In this document: positions 29,541-39,417 of the stretch, piece after piece | Layout: the number at the start of each line of letters is the position of its first letter | Position numbering within the stretch: position 1 is the first letter of the stretch | Source of the DNA: Undibacterium_A arcticum | GTDB taxonomy: Bacteria > Pseudomonadota > Gammaproteobacteria > Burkholderiales > Burkholderiaceae_D | DNA length: 64,000 nt | Reading direction: 5' to 3' (one strand) | Assembly: GCF_042660705.1 (NCBI RefSeq) | Contig: NZ_JBHSUQ010000001.1 | Translations under genes and position numbers: made by a program | Notes under the pieces: model-generated | What the model was told of the DNA's origin: nothing | The model's database searches: none | The model's input: only the letters and a program-made list of their open reading frames with translations

Positions 29541-32500
29541 TCAAACCGGCTTTTTCACTCTAAACCATGCTGCATACAAAGCCGGCAAAAACAGCAGGGT
29601 CAGCGCGGTTGCGATCGTCAAACCGCCCATGATGGCCACCGCCATCGGACCCCAGAACACCGAACGCGACAACGGGATCATGGCCAATACCGCCGCGGCG
29701 GCGGTCAGGATGATCGGCCGCGCGCGGCGCACTGCCGACTCGACGATCGCATTCCATGGTGCGACACCGGCGGCGATGTCTTGCTCGATCTGGTCGATCA
29801 AGATCACCGAGTTGCGAATAATCATTCCGAACAGGGCGATTACGCCCAGCATGGCCACAAAGCCGAACGGTCGCTGCAGAATCAGCAAGGCCATCGCGGC
29901 ACCGGCCACACCCAGCGGCCCGGTCAGGAACACCAGCAACGAGCGCGAGAAACTGTGCAATTGCAGCATCAGCAGCGTAAAGATGATGAAAATCACCAGC
30001 GGCACATTGGCAGCAATCGAGTCCTGCGCCTTGCCACTGTCGGCCGCGGCGCCGGCCAGTTCTATCCGGTAACCAGCGGGTAGCCGGGCACGCAACTTGG
30101 TGAGCTGCGGATTGATCTGACTCGACACCGTCGGCCCCTGTATGCCGTCGACCACATCCGACTGCACCGTGATCGCCCATTCGCGCCCTTCACGCCATAC
30201 CACGCCAGGTTCCCATACAAAATGCGGCTGCGCGATCTGCGAGACGGTCACGAATTTGCCGCTGGCGGTCGGAATATTGGTGTCATTCAATACCTCGATC
30301 GTCGATCTTTCCTCGATCGGCTGACGCAACGCGATATCGATCAGATTGTTCTTTTCCCGATACTGGCCGATCGTGGTGCCGCTCAGGATGGTATTGGCCG
30401 CACGCATGACTGTCTGCGAGCTGATGCCCAACGCGCGCAATTTATCCTGATCCAGGTCCAGCCGCAACACCTTGATCGATTCATTCCAGTTGTCGTTTAC
30501 GCCCAGCGTGTTCGGATTGGCGCGCATGATGTCCTTGACCTGATCAGCAATCACGCGCACCTTGGCGACCTCGTCCCCGCTGACGCGGAACTGCACCGGA
30601 TAGGGAACCGGTGGTCCGTTCGGCAGGAACTTCACACGACCGCGCACCTCTGGAAAATCGGTCTTGAATTTAGCGACAATTTTCTGCCGCAGCGCTTCAC
30701 GCATCGCCAAATCTTTCGGCAGCACGACAATTTGTGCAACATTGGTCTGCGGGAAAATCTGGTCCAGCGGCAAATAGAAACGCGGGCTGCCGGTGCCGAC
30801 GTAACTGGTCACGCTCTCGACACCGTCTTGCATGCGGATGAAGGATTCGAACTTCTTGGCCTGCGCCTCGGTCGCGGTAAAAGTTGTTCCCTCTGGCAGC
30901 CACAGCTCGACCATCAATTCGGGGCGGCTGGAATCAGGAAAGAATTGCTGCTCGATGAACCTGAACCCGAACACGCCCAGACCGAACACCAGCAACGTGA
31001 GCAGGATCGTGGTCTTGCGCCACTCCACGCACCAGTTAACGATGGTGCGGAAACGCTGGTACATCGGCGTATTAAATAGCTCGTGGTGGCCGTCGGCGCT
31101 AGCCTTCGGCTGGATCTTGAGCAGCAGAAAACCGATATAGGGTGTGAACAATACCGCGACAAACCATGAAATCAGCAGCGCCAGCGCATTGACCGAGAAC
31201 ATTGTGAAGGTGTATTCGCCAGCCGCCGATTTCGCCAGGCCGATCGGCAAGAAGCCGGCGGCGGTGATCAGGGTCCCTGTCAGCATCGGCATTGCGGTCG
31301 ATTTGTAGGCGAAAGTTGCCGCATCGAAACGCGAATAACCTTCTTCCATCTTGCGCACCATCATCTCGACCGCGATGATCGCATCATCCACCAGCAAGCC
31401 GAGCGCAATGATCAGCGCACCGAGCGAAATCTTGTGCAGGTCAATATCAAGAATTCGCATGAACAGGAAGGTGATCGCCAGCACCAGCGGGATCGTCAGC
31501 GCCACCACCAGGCCTGGCCGCATATCGATGCGAAACGGTTTCGTATGCAAGCCCAGCGCCAGGAAACTGACCGCCAACACGATGAGCACCGCTTCAATCA
31601 GCGTATGCACAAACTCACCGACCGAACGCGTGACCGCTTTCGGTTGATCGGACACCCGCTCCAGCTCAATCCCGACCGGCAGCTTTGCCTTGATCCGATC
31701 GACTGTCGCTTCGAGCTGCTTGCCGAGGTCGATGATGTTTCCCCCCTTTGCCATCGAGATACCGAGGCCGATGACTTCCTTGCCGTTGTAGCGCATCTTG
31801 TCGCGCGGCGGATCGCGATAGCCGCGTGTGATGCTGGCAAAATCGCCGAGCCGGAACGCGGTGCCGTTCGCGCGCAATTGCAGATTTTCGAGATCCTGGG
31901 TCGATTGCAGTGCCCCACTGACCCGGATTTGCAGGTTATCGGTGGGAGTAGCCATCACGCCGGTCGCTTCGACCGTGTTCTGGGTATTGATTTGGTTGAC
32001 GATCGCTTCGATCGGGATGCCGAGCTGTGCAAACTTCTTGTGTGAAAACACAATATTGATCTTCTCGTCCTGCACGCCGAACAGTTCCACCTTCGACACC
32101 GATGGAATTTGCAGCAATTGCTGGCGAACGAAGTCAGAGTAATCCTTCACCTCGGCATAATTGAAGCCGTCGCCGGACAGCGCGAAAATTGAACCATAGG
32201 TGTCGCCAAACTCGTCGTTAAAGAACGGCCCATTCACACCTGCCGGCAAGCTGCCCTTGATGTCGCCGATCTTCTTGCGCACCTGATACCAGGCGTTTGA
32301 GGTGTCTTTAGGTGACGTCGACTCCGCCAATTGCAGGATAATCAGCGTCTCGCCTGGCTTGGAATAACTGCGGATCTTGTCGATGTAAGGTGTTTCCTGC
32401 AGCTTCTTTTCCAGCTTGTCGGTGACTTGCTCTGCCATTTGCAAGGCGGTGGCGCCGGGCCAAGTCGCAGTGACCACCATGGCACGAAAAGTAAACGGCG

Positions 32501-32669
32501 GGTCCTCGTCCTGCCCCAAGCGACCGAAACTGAGTATGCCGCCGATCATCAGCACGACAATCAGGTAACGCGTCAGCGGCACATGTTCCAGCGCCCAGCG
32601 CGACAGATTGAAGCCTTCCGTGGTGCGGGGTGCGTCTTGTTCTACGGTCTGACGAGCCTTTTCGATCAT
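29541..32669 (-). CDS. RND efflux transporter permease, AcrB/HAE1 family
   Basis: 1042 residues, intact. There is a first membrane helix at about 34-50 (YLIVVLMIGGILSFG), a large periplasmic loop, a block of helices after residue 350, a second large loop and the final helical block ending near KKPV. The family motif GLLVDDAIIAVEMMVRKMEEG contains the paired proton-relay aspartates in TM4. Its ATG overlaps the adaptor TGA (ATGA at 32666-32669). No outer-membrane factor gene is adjacent, so it probably uses a shared TolC-like channel. Substrates are unknown; drugs, solvents or steroids are all possible. Confidence 0.88.
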   Translation of the reverse strand: MIEKARQTVEQDAPRTTEGFNLSRWALEHVPLTRYLIVVLMIGGILSFGRLGQDEDPPFTFRAMVVTATWPGATALQMAEQVTDKLEKKLQETPYIDKIRSYSKPGETLIILQLAESTSPKDTSNAWYQVRKKIGDIKGSLPAGVNGPFFNDEFGDTYGSIFALSGDGFNYAEVKDYSDFVRQQLLQIPSVSKVELFGVQDEKINIVFSHKKFAQLGIPIEAIVNQINTQNTVEATGVMATPTDNLQIRVSGALQSTQDLENLQLRANGTAFRLGDFASITRGYRDPPRDKMRYNGKEVIGLGISMAKGGNIIDLGKQLEATVDRIKAKLPVGIELERVSDQPKAVTRSVGEFVHTLIEAVLIVLAVSFLALGLHTKPFRIDMRPGLVVALTIPLVLAITFLFMRILDIDLHKISLGALIIALGLLVDDAIIAVEMMVRKMEEGYSRFDAATFAYKSTAMPMLTGTLITAAGFLPIGLAKSAAGEYTFTMFSVNALALLISWFVAVLFTPYIGFLLLKIQPKASADGHHELFNTPMYQRFRTIVNWCVEWRKTTILLTLLVFGLGVFGFRFIEQQFFPDSSRPELMVELWLPEGTTFTATEAQAKKFESFIRMQDGVESVTSYVGTGSPRFYLPLDQIFPQTNVAQIVVLPKDLAMREALRQKIVAKFKTDFPEVRGRVKFLPNGPPVPYPVQFRVSGDEVAKVRVIADQVKDIMRANPNTLGVNDNWNESIKVLRLDLDQDKLRALGISSQTVMRAANTILSGTTIGQYREKNNLIDIALRQPIEERSTIEVLNDTNIPTASGKFVTVSQIAQPHFVWEPGVVWREGREWAITVQSDVVDGIQGPTVSSQINPQLTKLRARLPAGYRIELAGAAADSGKAQDSIAANVPLVIFIIFTLLMLQLHSFSRSLLVFLTGPLGVAGAAMALLILQRPFGFVAMLGVIALFGMIIRNSVILIDQIEQDIAAGVAPWNAIVESAVRRARPIILTAAAAVLAMIPLSRSVFWGPMAVAIMGGLTIATALTLLFLPALYAAWFRVKKPV

Positions 32670-33854
32670 TGGGCGGCTCCGGCTGTCACCGACGCGGCCG
32701 GGTTGGCCCCGGCCTTGATCTTGCTGGCGGACGCGACGCCGGCATCTACCTGGCTGGCGTCTTCACCGAGAATGCTGACCTTCTGGCCCGGCTTCAGCTG
32801 ATTGACGCCGGCGGTCACGATGGTCTGGCCGGGCGTGACACCATCCATCAGCAGGATGTCGTTGCCAGCAGTGCCGGCAACCTTGACCGGGCTCAGCTTG
32901 ACGACACCATGGTCGACCACCCAGACCGAGGTCTGCGATTTTTCCTGCAACAAGGCAGTCAGCGGCACTTTCAGCATCGCATTAGGGGTCTTGCTGGCGA
33001 ACGATACGGTGGCCGTCATGCCGAGCTGGATGCTGGCCGGCGCATTGGGAATCGACACCTTGGTCGTATAGGTACGGGTGGCGGGATCGGCCACCGGCGA
33101 AATCTCGCGAATTTTGCCTTCAATGGCCTGGCCCGGATTGGCCCAGGTTCGGATCTGGACGTCGCTGGTTTGGCGCAGCGCGGCGATCTTGTGCTCCGGG
33201 ATGCCGAACACCACCTCCTTGTCGCCCAGTTGCGCCACGCGCACCACCGACGTGCCGGCGGCTACCACCTGTCCGACCTCGGCATCGACACCGGTCACGA
33301 CACCATCGGCGTCGGCGGTCAACACGGCGTAACCGGCCTGGTTCGACTGCCCTTTGTAGGCGGCGGCGGCTTGCTCGAGACTGGCTTGCGCGCTCTGATA
33401 GGCAGTACTCTTGGCGTCCAGCACGGTCTGGCTAACGAAGTTCTTGGCGCGCAGGTCCTGATAGCGCTTCAGTTCGGCCTGTGCCAGATCGCGATTGCTT
33501 TGCGCCGCACGCAACCCAGCATTGGCTTGCGTCTGCGCCAGTTGCAGATCCTGCGGATCGAGCTGCATCAGAACCTGACCGCGCTTAACTGTCGCACCAA
33601 CGTCCACCTTGCGCTGCACGATCTTGCCGCCGACACGAAATCCCAGCCGCGATTCGATGCGTGGCATCACCACGCCGGAAATCAGAAGTCACATCAACAT
33701 TAGCCGCCCCCAGATGCAGTACCCGTACCGGTCGGATGTCTTCCAACTTTTCGACCGGCTTGGAACAGCCAGCCAGCAGGATCAAGGTGGCCGCAACGGT
33801 CAGGCTAGTCACCATTTGCGGCCGGATTTGACACAGTTTTTTCAAGGTGCGCAC
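32666..33854 (-). CDS. RND periplasmic adaptor (membrane fusion) lipoprotein, frame broken
   Basis: About 396 residues after correction. A GTG start at 33854 gives a signal peptide with lipobox LLAGC (about 27-31). The N-terminal 60 residues are in a different frame from the rest. The break is near 33679-33683, where DVTSDF should run into SGVVMPRIESRLGFRVGG. A lipoyl-like hairpin (GFRVGGKIVQRKVDVGATVKRGQVLMQLD), coiled coil, beta-barrel and membrane-proximal domain follow in the usual order. It links the inner-membrane pump to an outer-membrane channel. Confidence 0.85.
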
Positions 33855-33924
33855 TTTGGTTTTCCTTTACTATTCGGCGTGAATCATGCAATGCATATAA
33901 GCAATTATATTTTGCACAACGCAC

Positions 33925-33944
33925 TACTGACCGACAAGTTAGTA
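33925..33944. promoter_or_regulatory. possible operator (inverted repeat) upstream of the RND operon
   Basis: TACTGAC (33925-33931) and GTTAGTA (33938-33944) form an inverted repeat with one mismatch and a 6-base spacer, within an AT-rich region between the divergent efflux and hpnC genes. TetR-type repressors of efflux pumps bind sites of this layout, but no regulator gene is next to it. Confidence 0.3.
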
Positions 33945-34004
33945 ATTATAGGTGGCGTTTAAACCTTTGCAAATGACTTTTGCGTCATTAAATAAATTAA
34001 AAAG

Positions 34005-34817
34005 ATGGCAGTTGATCATTACGAAAATTTTCCGGTCGCATCGATATTGTTACCGGCCAGACTAAGGCCCGCGGTTGAAGCGATTTATGCCTTTGCCCGC
34101 AGTGCCGACGATCTGGCCGACGAAGGCGACGCCACGCCGGCCGGGCGCCTGGCGGCGCTCGACGACTATCGACTGGCGCTGGACCGGATCGAGCACGGCC
34201 GACCCGCCGACTCGCCGCTGTTTACGGCGTTGACACAGGTCATCGCGCAATATCGTCTGCCGCTGCAACCGTTCCGCGACCTGCTGTCGGCCTTCAGCCA
34301 GGACGTAGTCACGACCCGGTACGCCGATTTCACATCACTGCTCGATTATTGCCGGCGCTCTGCCAACCCGGTCGGCACCCTGATGCTGCACCTCTATGAC
34401 GCCGCCAGCCCACAAAATCTGCGCGACTCGGACGCGATTTGCTCGGCGTTACAGCTAATCAATTTCTGGCAGGACGTCGCTATCGACTGGCAAAAGCAGC
34501 GCATTTATGTGCCGCAGCAGGATATGCGGCGCTATGGCGTATCCGAGACCGACATCGCCGCCGCCACCAGCGACCACAGCTGGCAAGCGCTGATGCGCTT
34601 TGAAGTTGAACGCGCGCGGATACTGATAGAATCCGGCGCCCCGCTGGCGCGCCGCCTGCCCGGACGAATCGGCTGGGAATTGCGCTTGGTGATACAGGGC
34701 GGCCTGCGCATTCTGGAACGGATCGAGATGGTCGATTACGACGTGTTCAGACGCAGGCCGCAACTGCACGCCAATGACTGGCTGCGTATGGCGTGGCGGG
34801 CGACGCAGATGCAGTGA
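34005..34817 (+). CDS. hpnC: squalene synthase HpnC (presqualene-related prenyltransferase)
   Basis: 270 residues of the trans-isoprenyl diphosphate synthase head-to-head family. The first aspartate-rich motif is AFARSADDLADEGD (about 29-42) and the second is in LINFWQDVAIDWQKQR (about 150-165). HpnC acts after HpnD and before HpnE in the three-enzyme bacterial squalene route. It diverges from the efflux operon. The ATG has AAAAAG upstream, a weak ribosome site. Confidence 0.9.
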   Translation: MAVDHYENFPVASILLPARLRPAVEAIYAFARSADDLADEGDATPAGRLAALDDYRLALDRIEHGRPADSPLFTALTQVIAQYRLPLQPFRDLLSAFSQDVVTTRYADFTSLLDYCRRSANPVGTLMLHLYDAASPQNLRDSDAICSALQLINFWQDVAIDWQKQRIYVPQQDMRRYGVSETDIAAATSDHSWQALMRFEVERARILIESGAPLARRLPGRIGWELRLVIQGGLRILERIEMVDYDVFRRRPQLHANDWLRMAWRATQMQ

Positions 34818-35176
34818 GTCCGCAATTGGTCATCCTCAAGCAGAATTTGCTTTGATATCTGGCACTCAAACAATACTGGGTCTCTGTATGAGTAATATCC
34901 GCTGTAGAAATGTGCGGAGTAACGGTGCTCCACTGGGGAGTATTTTTCTAACTGCCTTTAATCAGTTGCCAATTGCAGTGCCTGTCGTCACCCTCGCTAG
35001 TGCCGAATGCGGTGCCGTGGATCGGACCCATTTCGCGGCGAGGACAGGCCGGAATCCAAACCCGGTTTGTCGGGAGCGCCACAGTCGGCTAGCATAGCGG
35101 CTTATTTGCCGAATGGCATCGAACCCGGCTTCGTCATCGACCACGGCTGCACAAGAAATTCAACCACCTATTCAAT
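34818..35176. other. 359-bp spacer inside the hpnC-hpnD pair, no gene recognised
   Basis: hpnC and hpnD are usually adjacent or nearly so, but here they are separated by a stretch without a convincing reading frame. Short inverted segments such as GGAGTAACGGTGCTCC near 34917 are present. I recognise no transposase or tRNA. It could hold a promoter for hpnDE or be a remnant of an insertion. Confidence 0.4.
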
Positions 35177-36010
35177 ATGTCCCCTGACGAATATTGCCAA
35201 CAGAAAGCCGCACAAAGCGGCTCCAGTTTCTATTACAGCTTCCTGTTCCTGCCACAGCAACGGCGGCGCGCGATTACCGCCTTGTATGCGTTTTGCCGGG
35301 AAGTCGACGATACGGTGGACGAATGCACCGACACCGCGATCGCCCGCAGCAAACTGCTGTGGTGGCGCAAGGAAATCGCAGCCATGCTGGACGGCAGCCC
35401 CACGCATCCGGTGACCAAGGCCTTGCATCCGCACATGCTGCCATTTGCACTCGAAGGCAAATATCTGCAGGCGATCATCGACGGCATGGAAATGGACCTC
35501 GATCAGACCCGCTACCTGGATTATGCCGGCTTGCAGCACTATTGCTGGCGTGTGGCGGGTGTGGTCGGCATCCTGTCGGCCCGGATCTTTGGCACGACGC
35601 GCCCGGAAACCCTCCAGTATGCGGAAAAACTCGGGCTCGCGTTCCAGCTGACCAATATCATTCGCGATGTCGGCGAAGACGCGCGCATCGGGCGGATTTA
35701 TTTGCCGGTGAATGAGCTGCAACAGTTCAAGGTGACCGCTGCCGACCTGCTCAATGCGCGCCACAGCGACAATTTCGAGGCGCTGATGCGGTTCCAGGTG
35801 CAGCGTGCCCAGGCGGCGTACGACGAGGCGTTCGCGCTGCTGCCCGACGCCGACCGGCGCGCGCAACGGCCGGGCCTGATGATGGCCGCGATTTACCGGA
35901 CCCTGCTGACGGAAATCGAGCGCGATGGCTTTCAGGTGCTGCACCAGCGGATCTCGCTGACGCCGATTCGCAAACTGTGGCTGGCATGGAAAACCTATAT
36001 CCGTGGCTGA
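35177..36010 (+). CDS. hpnD: presqualene diphosphate synthase HpnD
   Basis: 277 residues. It carries YAFCREVDDTVDECTD (first Asp-rich motif, near 38-53) and LTNIIRDVGEDARIGRIYLP (second motif, near 157-176), the standard squalene/phytoene synthase signatures. HpnD condenses two farnesyl diphosphates to presqualene diphosphate. Its end overlaps or nearly abuts hpnE, so the two are coupled. Confidence 0.93.
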   Translation: MSPDEYCQQKAAQSGSSFYYSFLFLPQQRRRAITALYAFCREVDDTVDECTDTAIARSKLLWWRKEIAAMLDGSPTHPVTKALHPHMLPFALEGKYLQAIIDGMEMDLDQTRYLDYAGLQHYCWRVAGVVGILSARIFGTTRPETLQYAEKLGLAFQLTNIIRDVGEDARIGRIYLPVNELQQFKVTAADLLNARHSDNFEALMRFQVQRAQAAYDEAFALLPDADRRAQRPGLMMAAIYRTLLTEIERDGFQVLHQRISLTPIRKLWLAWKTYIRG

Positions 36011-36047
36011 CTTGGTGGCTGACTCCGTCGCTAACGCCGGTGGCGCG

Positions 36048-37412
36048 ATGCAACAGCATATCGCCGTAATCGGCGGCGGCTGGGCCGGCTGCGCTGCCGC
36101 AGTCCGGCTAACCCAACGCGGCCACAAGGTGGCGCTGTTCGAGGCATCGCGCACCCTTGGCGGTCGCGCGCGGCGGGTCGAGCTCGATGGCAAGCCGGTC
36201 GACAATGGTCAGCACATCATGCTCGGTGCTTACCGCGAAACCTTGGCCGTCATGCGCAGCGTTGGGCTCGATCCCGACAATTTGCTGCGGCGGCTACCGA
36301 TGCAGATGCGTTATCCGCAAGGCAAGGGCATGGACTTCCTCGCGCCGAAGCTGCCGGCACCCTGGCATATGCTGGCGGCGCTGTTGCGTGCCAAAGGCCT
36401 GGCATGGCAGGACAAACTTGCGCTGGCGCGGTTTTCATCGCTGGCCCGCTGGATCGGCTGGCGCTTGAACATCGATTGCAGCGTCAGTGAATTGCTGCAA
36501 CGCTACGATCAGACCCCGCGCCTGATCGCGCTGATGTGGCGGCCGCTCTGCATCGCCGCGCTGAATACCCCGCCGGAGCGGGCGTCAGCACAGATCTTCC
36601 TGAACGTACTGCGCGATAGCCTCGGCGCACAACGTGCGGCATCGGATATGCTGATCCCGCGCACCGATTTGAGTGCACTGTTCCCCACCGCGGCAGCCGA
36701 CTATGTGACGTCAAACGGCGGCGCCCTGCATATCGGCGCGGCGGTGCAAAACCTCGTGCAGCACGGTGCCGGTTGGCAGATCACGGCCGAAAAAATCGGC
36801 ACCATGGCGGCCTTTGATGCAGTCATCATCGCGACCCAGCCCGAACATGCGGCGCGATTGCTCGATGGCTTGTCGAATTCGAGCACGCAGTCGATCGTGC
36901 CCAACGCGGCTCTGCAGTCGACACGTGCGCAGTTGGCACGCTTCAGTTATGAGCCGATCACGACCTGCTATCTGCAATACGATCCGACCCTGCGCCTGCC
37001 ACTGCCTTTCATGGCGCTGCAGGACGACCCGGCGCGCCACCATTGGGGACAGTTCGTCTTCGATCGCGGTCAACTTGACCCGCAACACGCCGGTATGCTG
37101 GCGGTAGTCGTCAGCGCATCAGAGCAGGCGATTACGCTGCCCCGCATCACGCTTGCAGAACAGATCGCAACACAGCTCGCCAGTGTGCTGCAACTGGCCG
37201 CATTGGCGTCGCCGCAATGGCATGGCGTTATTTCGGAAAAGCGCGCGACCTATTCTTGCCGCCCCGATCTGCAACGCCCGTCCAACCAGACCGGGCTGAC
37301 CAATCTACTGCTGGCCGGCGATTACACCAGCAGTGGCAATGCCGGCGACGATTACCCGGCGACCATCGAATCGGCGGTGCGCAGCGCAATAATCTGTGCC
37401 AATTTGTTATGA
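36048..37412 (+). CDS. hpnE: hydroxysqualene dehydroxylase HpnE
   Basis: 454 residues from the ATG at 36048 (MQQHIAVIGGGWAGC), which places the FAD dinucleotide motif GGGWAGCAAAVRL at the very N-terminus as usual. A GTG at 36003 would add 15 residues and overlap hpnD by 8 bases. FEASRTLGGRARR and a C-terminal GDYTSSGNAGDDYPATIESAV complete the flavin site. HpnE reduces hydroxysqualene to squalene. A squalene-hopene cyclase gene is not in the window; an IS element follows directly. Confidence 0.9.
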   Translation: MQQHIAVIGGGWAGCAAAVRLTQRGHKVALFEASRTLGGRARRVELDGKPVDNGQHIMLGAYRETLAVMRSVGLDPDNLLRRLPMQMRYPQGKGMDFLAPKLPAPWHMLAALLRAKGLAWQDKLALARFSSLARWIGWRLNIDCSVSELLQRYDQTPRLIALMWRPLCIAALNTPPERASAQIFLNVLRDSLGAQRAASDMLIPRTDLSALFPTAAADYVTSNGGALHIGAAVQNLVQHGAGWQITAEKIGTMAAFDAVIIATQPEHAARLLDGLSNSSTQSIVPNAALQSTRAQLARFSYEPITTCYLQYDPTLRLPLPFMALQDDPARHHWGQFVFDRGQLDPQHAGMLAVVVSASEQAITLPRITLAEQIATQLASVLQLAALASPQWHGVISEKRATYSCRPDLQRPSNQTGLTNLLLAGDYTSSGNAGDDYPATIESAVRSAIICANLL

Positions 37413-37435
37413 AATTATAATGACGGGCTTCACCT

Positions 37436-37466
37436 GCCGATGCGGGATCGTTGCTCGGCTTTTTTT
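37436..37466 (+). terminator. possible hpn operon terminator
   Basis: GCCGA...TCGGC stem with inner GC pairs followed by seven T's, 23 bases after the hpnE stop. The stem is short, so this is tentative. Confidence 0.4.
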
Positions 37467-37490
37467 CTGGCACGCGCTGACTATAGCCGT

Positions 37491-39295
37491 TGAGGCTGTA
37501 TTTTTAGCCCCTCCCGTAAACGAAAGCACCACGTCGACCGTTGAAATGCCATTCGTATTGTTTGGGGATGGCAATGGCACGTTACAAGGTCGTCGATCGC
37601 AGCCCAAGGTTCTTGCCCGTCATCCTCGATGCCCAGTTGATGCCAGGTAGTTTTGAATACGCGCTCGACTACCTGATCGACCATGAGATCGATTTGTCTG
37701 GACTCGATGCACGCTACAGCAACGATGCCACCGGCGCACCTGCTTACAATCCGGCCGTCATGCTCAAGATTGTGCTGCTGGCCTACAGCCGGGGCATGGT
37801 CTCCAGCCGCGCCATCGAACGCGCCTGCCGCGAGAACGTCCTCTTCATGGCCATCTCTGGCGACAGCGCCCCGCAATTCACAACGGTCGCCAAGTTCGTG
37901 CGCGAACTGGGGCCCGACATTGCGGCGCTGTTCACCCAAGTACTGATGACCTGCGATGCGCAGGGCCTCATCGGGCGGCACATGTTCGCCATCGACGGCG
38001 TCAAGTTGCCCAGCAACGCTTCCAAACACCGCAGTGGCACGCATGCCGAACTCGCGCATGACGCAGATCGCATGGAGCGCGCGGTCACTGCCATGCTCGA
38101 AGCCCACCAAAGTCGCGACGCCCAAAGCGATCAAGGCGGCATTGATGAGGATGACGGGCTCGACCGTCAACGCATCGAGCGACTCCACGGCGAAGCACAG
38201 CGCATTCGCAACTTTCTCCTCACGCATACTGAACGCAAAAGCGACAAGGGAGCAGTTCGCAAGAGCAATGTCACCGACAACGACAGCGCCAAGATGGCCA
38301 CCGCGAAGTGCGTCATTCAAGGCTACACGGCAGTGGCCGCCGTAGACAGCCAACATCAAGTCATCGTGGCCGCCCAGGCGCATGGCTCGGGTAGCGAGCA
38401 AAGCACCTTGCTCCCCATGATCCGTAGCACCGATGCGTTGCGCACGGATCAAACCCTCATCACGGCAGATGCCGGTTATCACAGCGAAGCCAACCTGCGC
38501 GAACTGCATGATGCGCAAATACCGGCTCTCATTGCCGACGGCTTGATGCGCAGACGCGATGAGCGATTCAGGGAGCAAGGCAAGTACAAGACGCTTCCCG
38601 ACCCATTGGCGGACAAGAGCAAAACGACTGCCGAGTTGACAGACACCACATCCGCGAAACGCTTCACGCCCAAGGATTTCATCCATGATGCAATGGCCAA
38701 TACCTGCATCTGTCCAGCGGGCAAGCAGCTCTACAGTAATGGCAAGCGTTGCACAACCAATGGGCGCATGCATCATAAGTTCGCCGGCGCCCAACGGGAC
38801 TGTGTCCCTTGCCCACTCAGGCAACGGTGCCTGCGCCATCCCGAGCGTACACTGGTAAGGCAGGTCGCCTTCTTTAAGAAGAATCAGGCGTCGCCGCTGC
38901 AATTCACCGAGCGCATGAAGCAAGCCATTGACAGTCCACAGGGCCGAGCGCTCTATGGCCAGCGGAGGGCGACGGTTGAGCCAGTGTTCGGCAATCTGCG
39001 CTACAACAAGCGTCTGGATCGGTTCACACTGCGCGGTCAGTCCAAGGTGAACACGCAGTGGCATCTGTACTGCCTGGTGCACAACATCGAAAAGTTGGCG
39101 CATCACGGCTACGGGACATGATGCAATGGGCATCGCTTCAAACAGGGTGCATGCGGCCGCGGTGGCGGCATTACTTGCCCGATGCAGCGGAATTGCGGCA
39201 CACTGACAGCATGGATAAAAATCAACTCCATGCTGTGTGAAACCCCAGAACTTGTTCGCCTCAAAACGACAAAATCGGTTTTTTATACAGCTTCG
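37491..39295 (+). mobile_element. IS1182-type insertion sequence
   Basis: About 1.8 kb with one transposase gene. The ends share an imperfect inverted repeat: GAGGCTGTAT from 37492 and GAAGCTGTAT (minus strand) ending at 39294. A CGTT sequence occurs just outside or at both ends (37488-37491 and 39294-39297) and may be the target duplication. Ends are accurate only to a few bases. Confidence 0.75.
37568..39121 (+). CDS. IS1182 family transposase
   Basis: 517 residues from the ATG at 37568 (MAMARYKVVDRSP); a TTG at 37541 extends it by 9. The DDE catalytic positions are visible: Asp in FAIDGVKLPSNASK, Asp in LITADAGYHSEANL, and Glu in ATVEPVFGNLRYNKRLDRF. A cysteine cluster (CICPAGK...CVPCPLRQRC) lies before the last motif, as in IS1182. 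The gene is intact and so potentially active. Confidence 0.92.
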   Translation: MAMARYKVVDRSPRFLPVILDAQLMPGSFEYALDYLIDHEIDLSGLDARYSNDATGAPAYNPAVMLKIVLLAYSRGMVSSRAIERACRENVLFMAISGDSAPQFTTVAKFVRELGPDIAALFTQVLMTCDAQGLIGRHMFAIDGVKLPSNASKHRSGTHAELAHDADRMERAVTAMLEAHQSRDAQSDQGGIDEDDGLDRQRIERLHGEAQRIRNFLLTHTERKSDKGAVRKSNVTDNDSAKMATAKCVIQGYTAVAAVDSQHQVIVAAQAHGSGSEQSTLLPMIRSTDALRTDQTLITADAGYHSEANLRELHDAQIPALIADGLMRRRDERFREQGKYKTLPDPLADKSKTTAELTDTTSAKRFTPKDFIHDAMANTCICPAGKQLYSNGKRCTTNGRMHHKFAGAQRDCVPCPLRQRCLRHPERTLVRQVAFFKKNQASPLQFTERMKQAIDSPQGRALYGQRRATVEPVFGNLRYNKRLDRFTLRGQSKVNTQWHLYCLVHNIEKLAHHGYGT

Positions 39296-39417
39296 TTAAA
39301 TAGCAAAGAAATAAGAAATAACAAAGCAGTTTATGCATGGCCGCGCTAAGTTCGTAGATGAATAAATAATTTCTGGAGAATTCAAGTGTTTGTACTAGGG
39401 CCTGTTACCAATCAATA

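Noticed and set aside
32630..33703. Plus-strand 357-codon open frame
   Set aside because: Antisense to the RND adaptor, whose domains are certain; composition is His/Arg-rich.
37481..39133. Minus-strand 550-codon open frame across the IS element
   Set aside because: It mirrors the transposase gene, which carries the DDE motifs on the plus strand.
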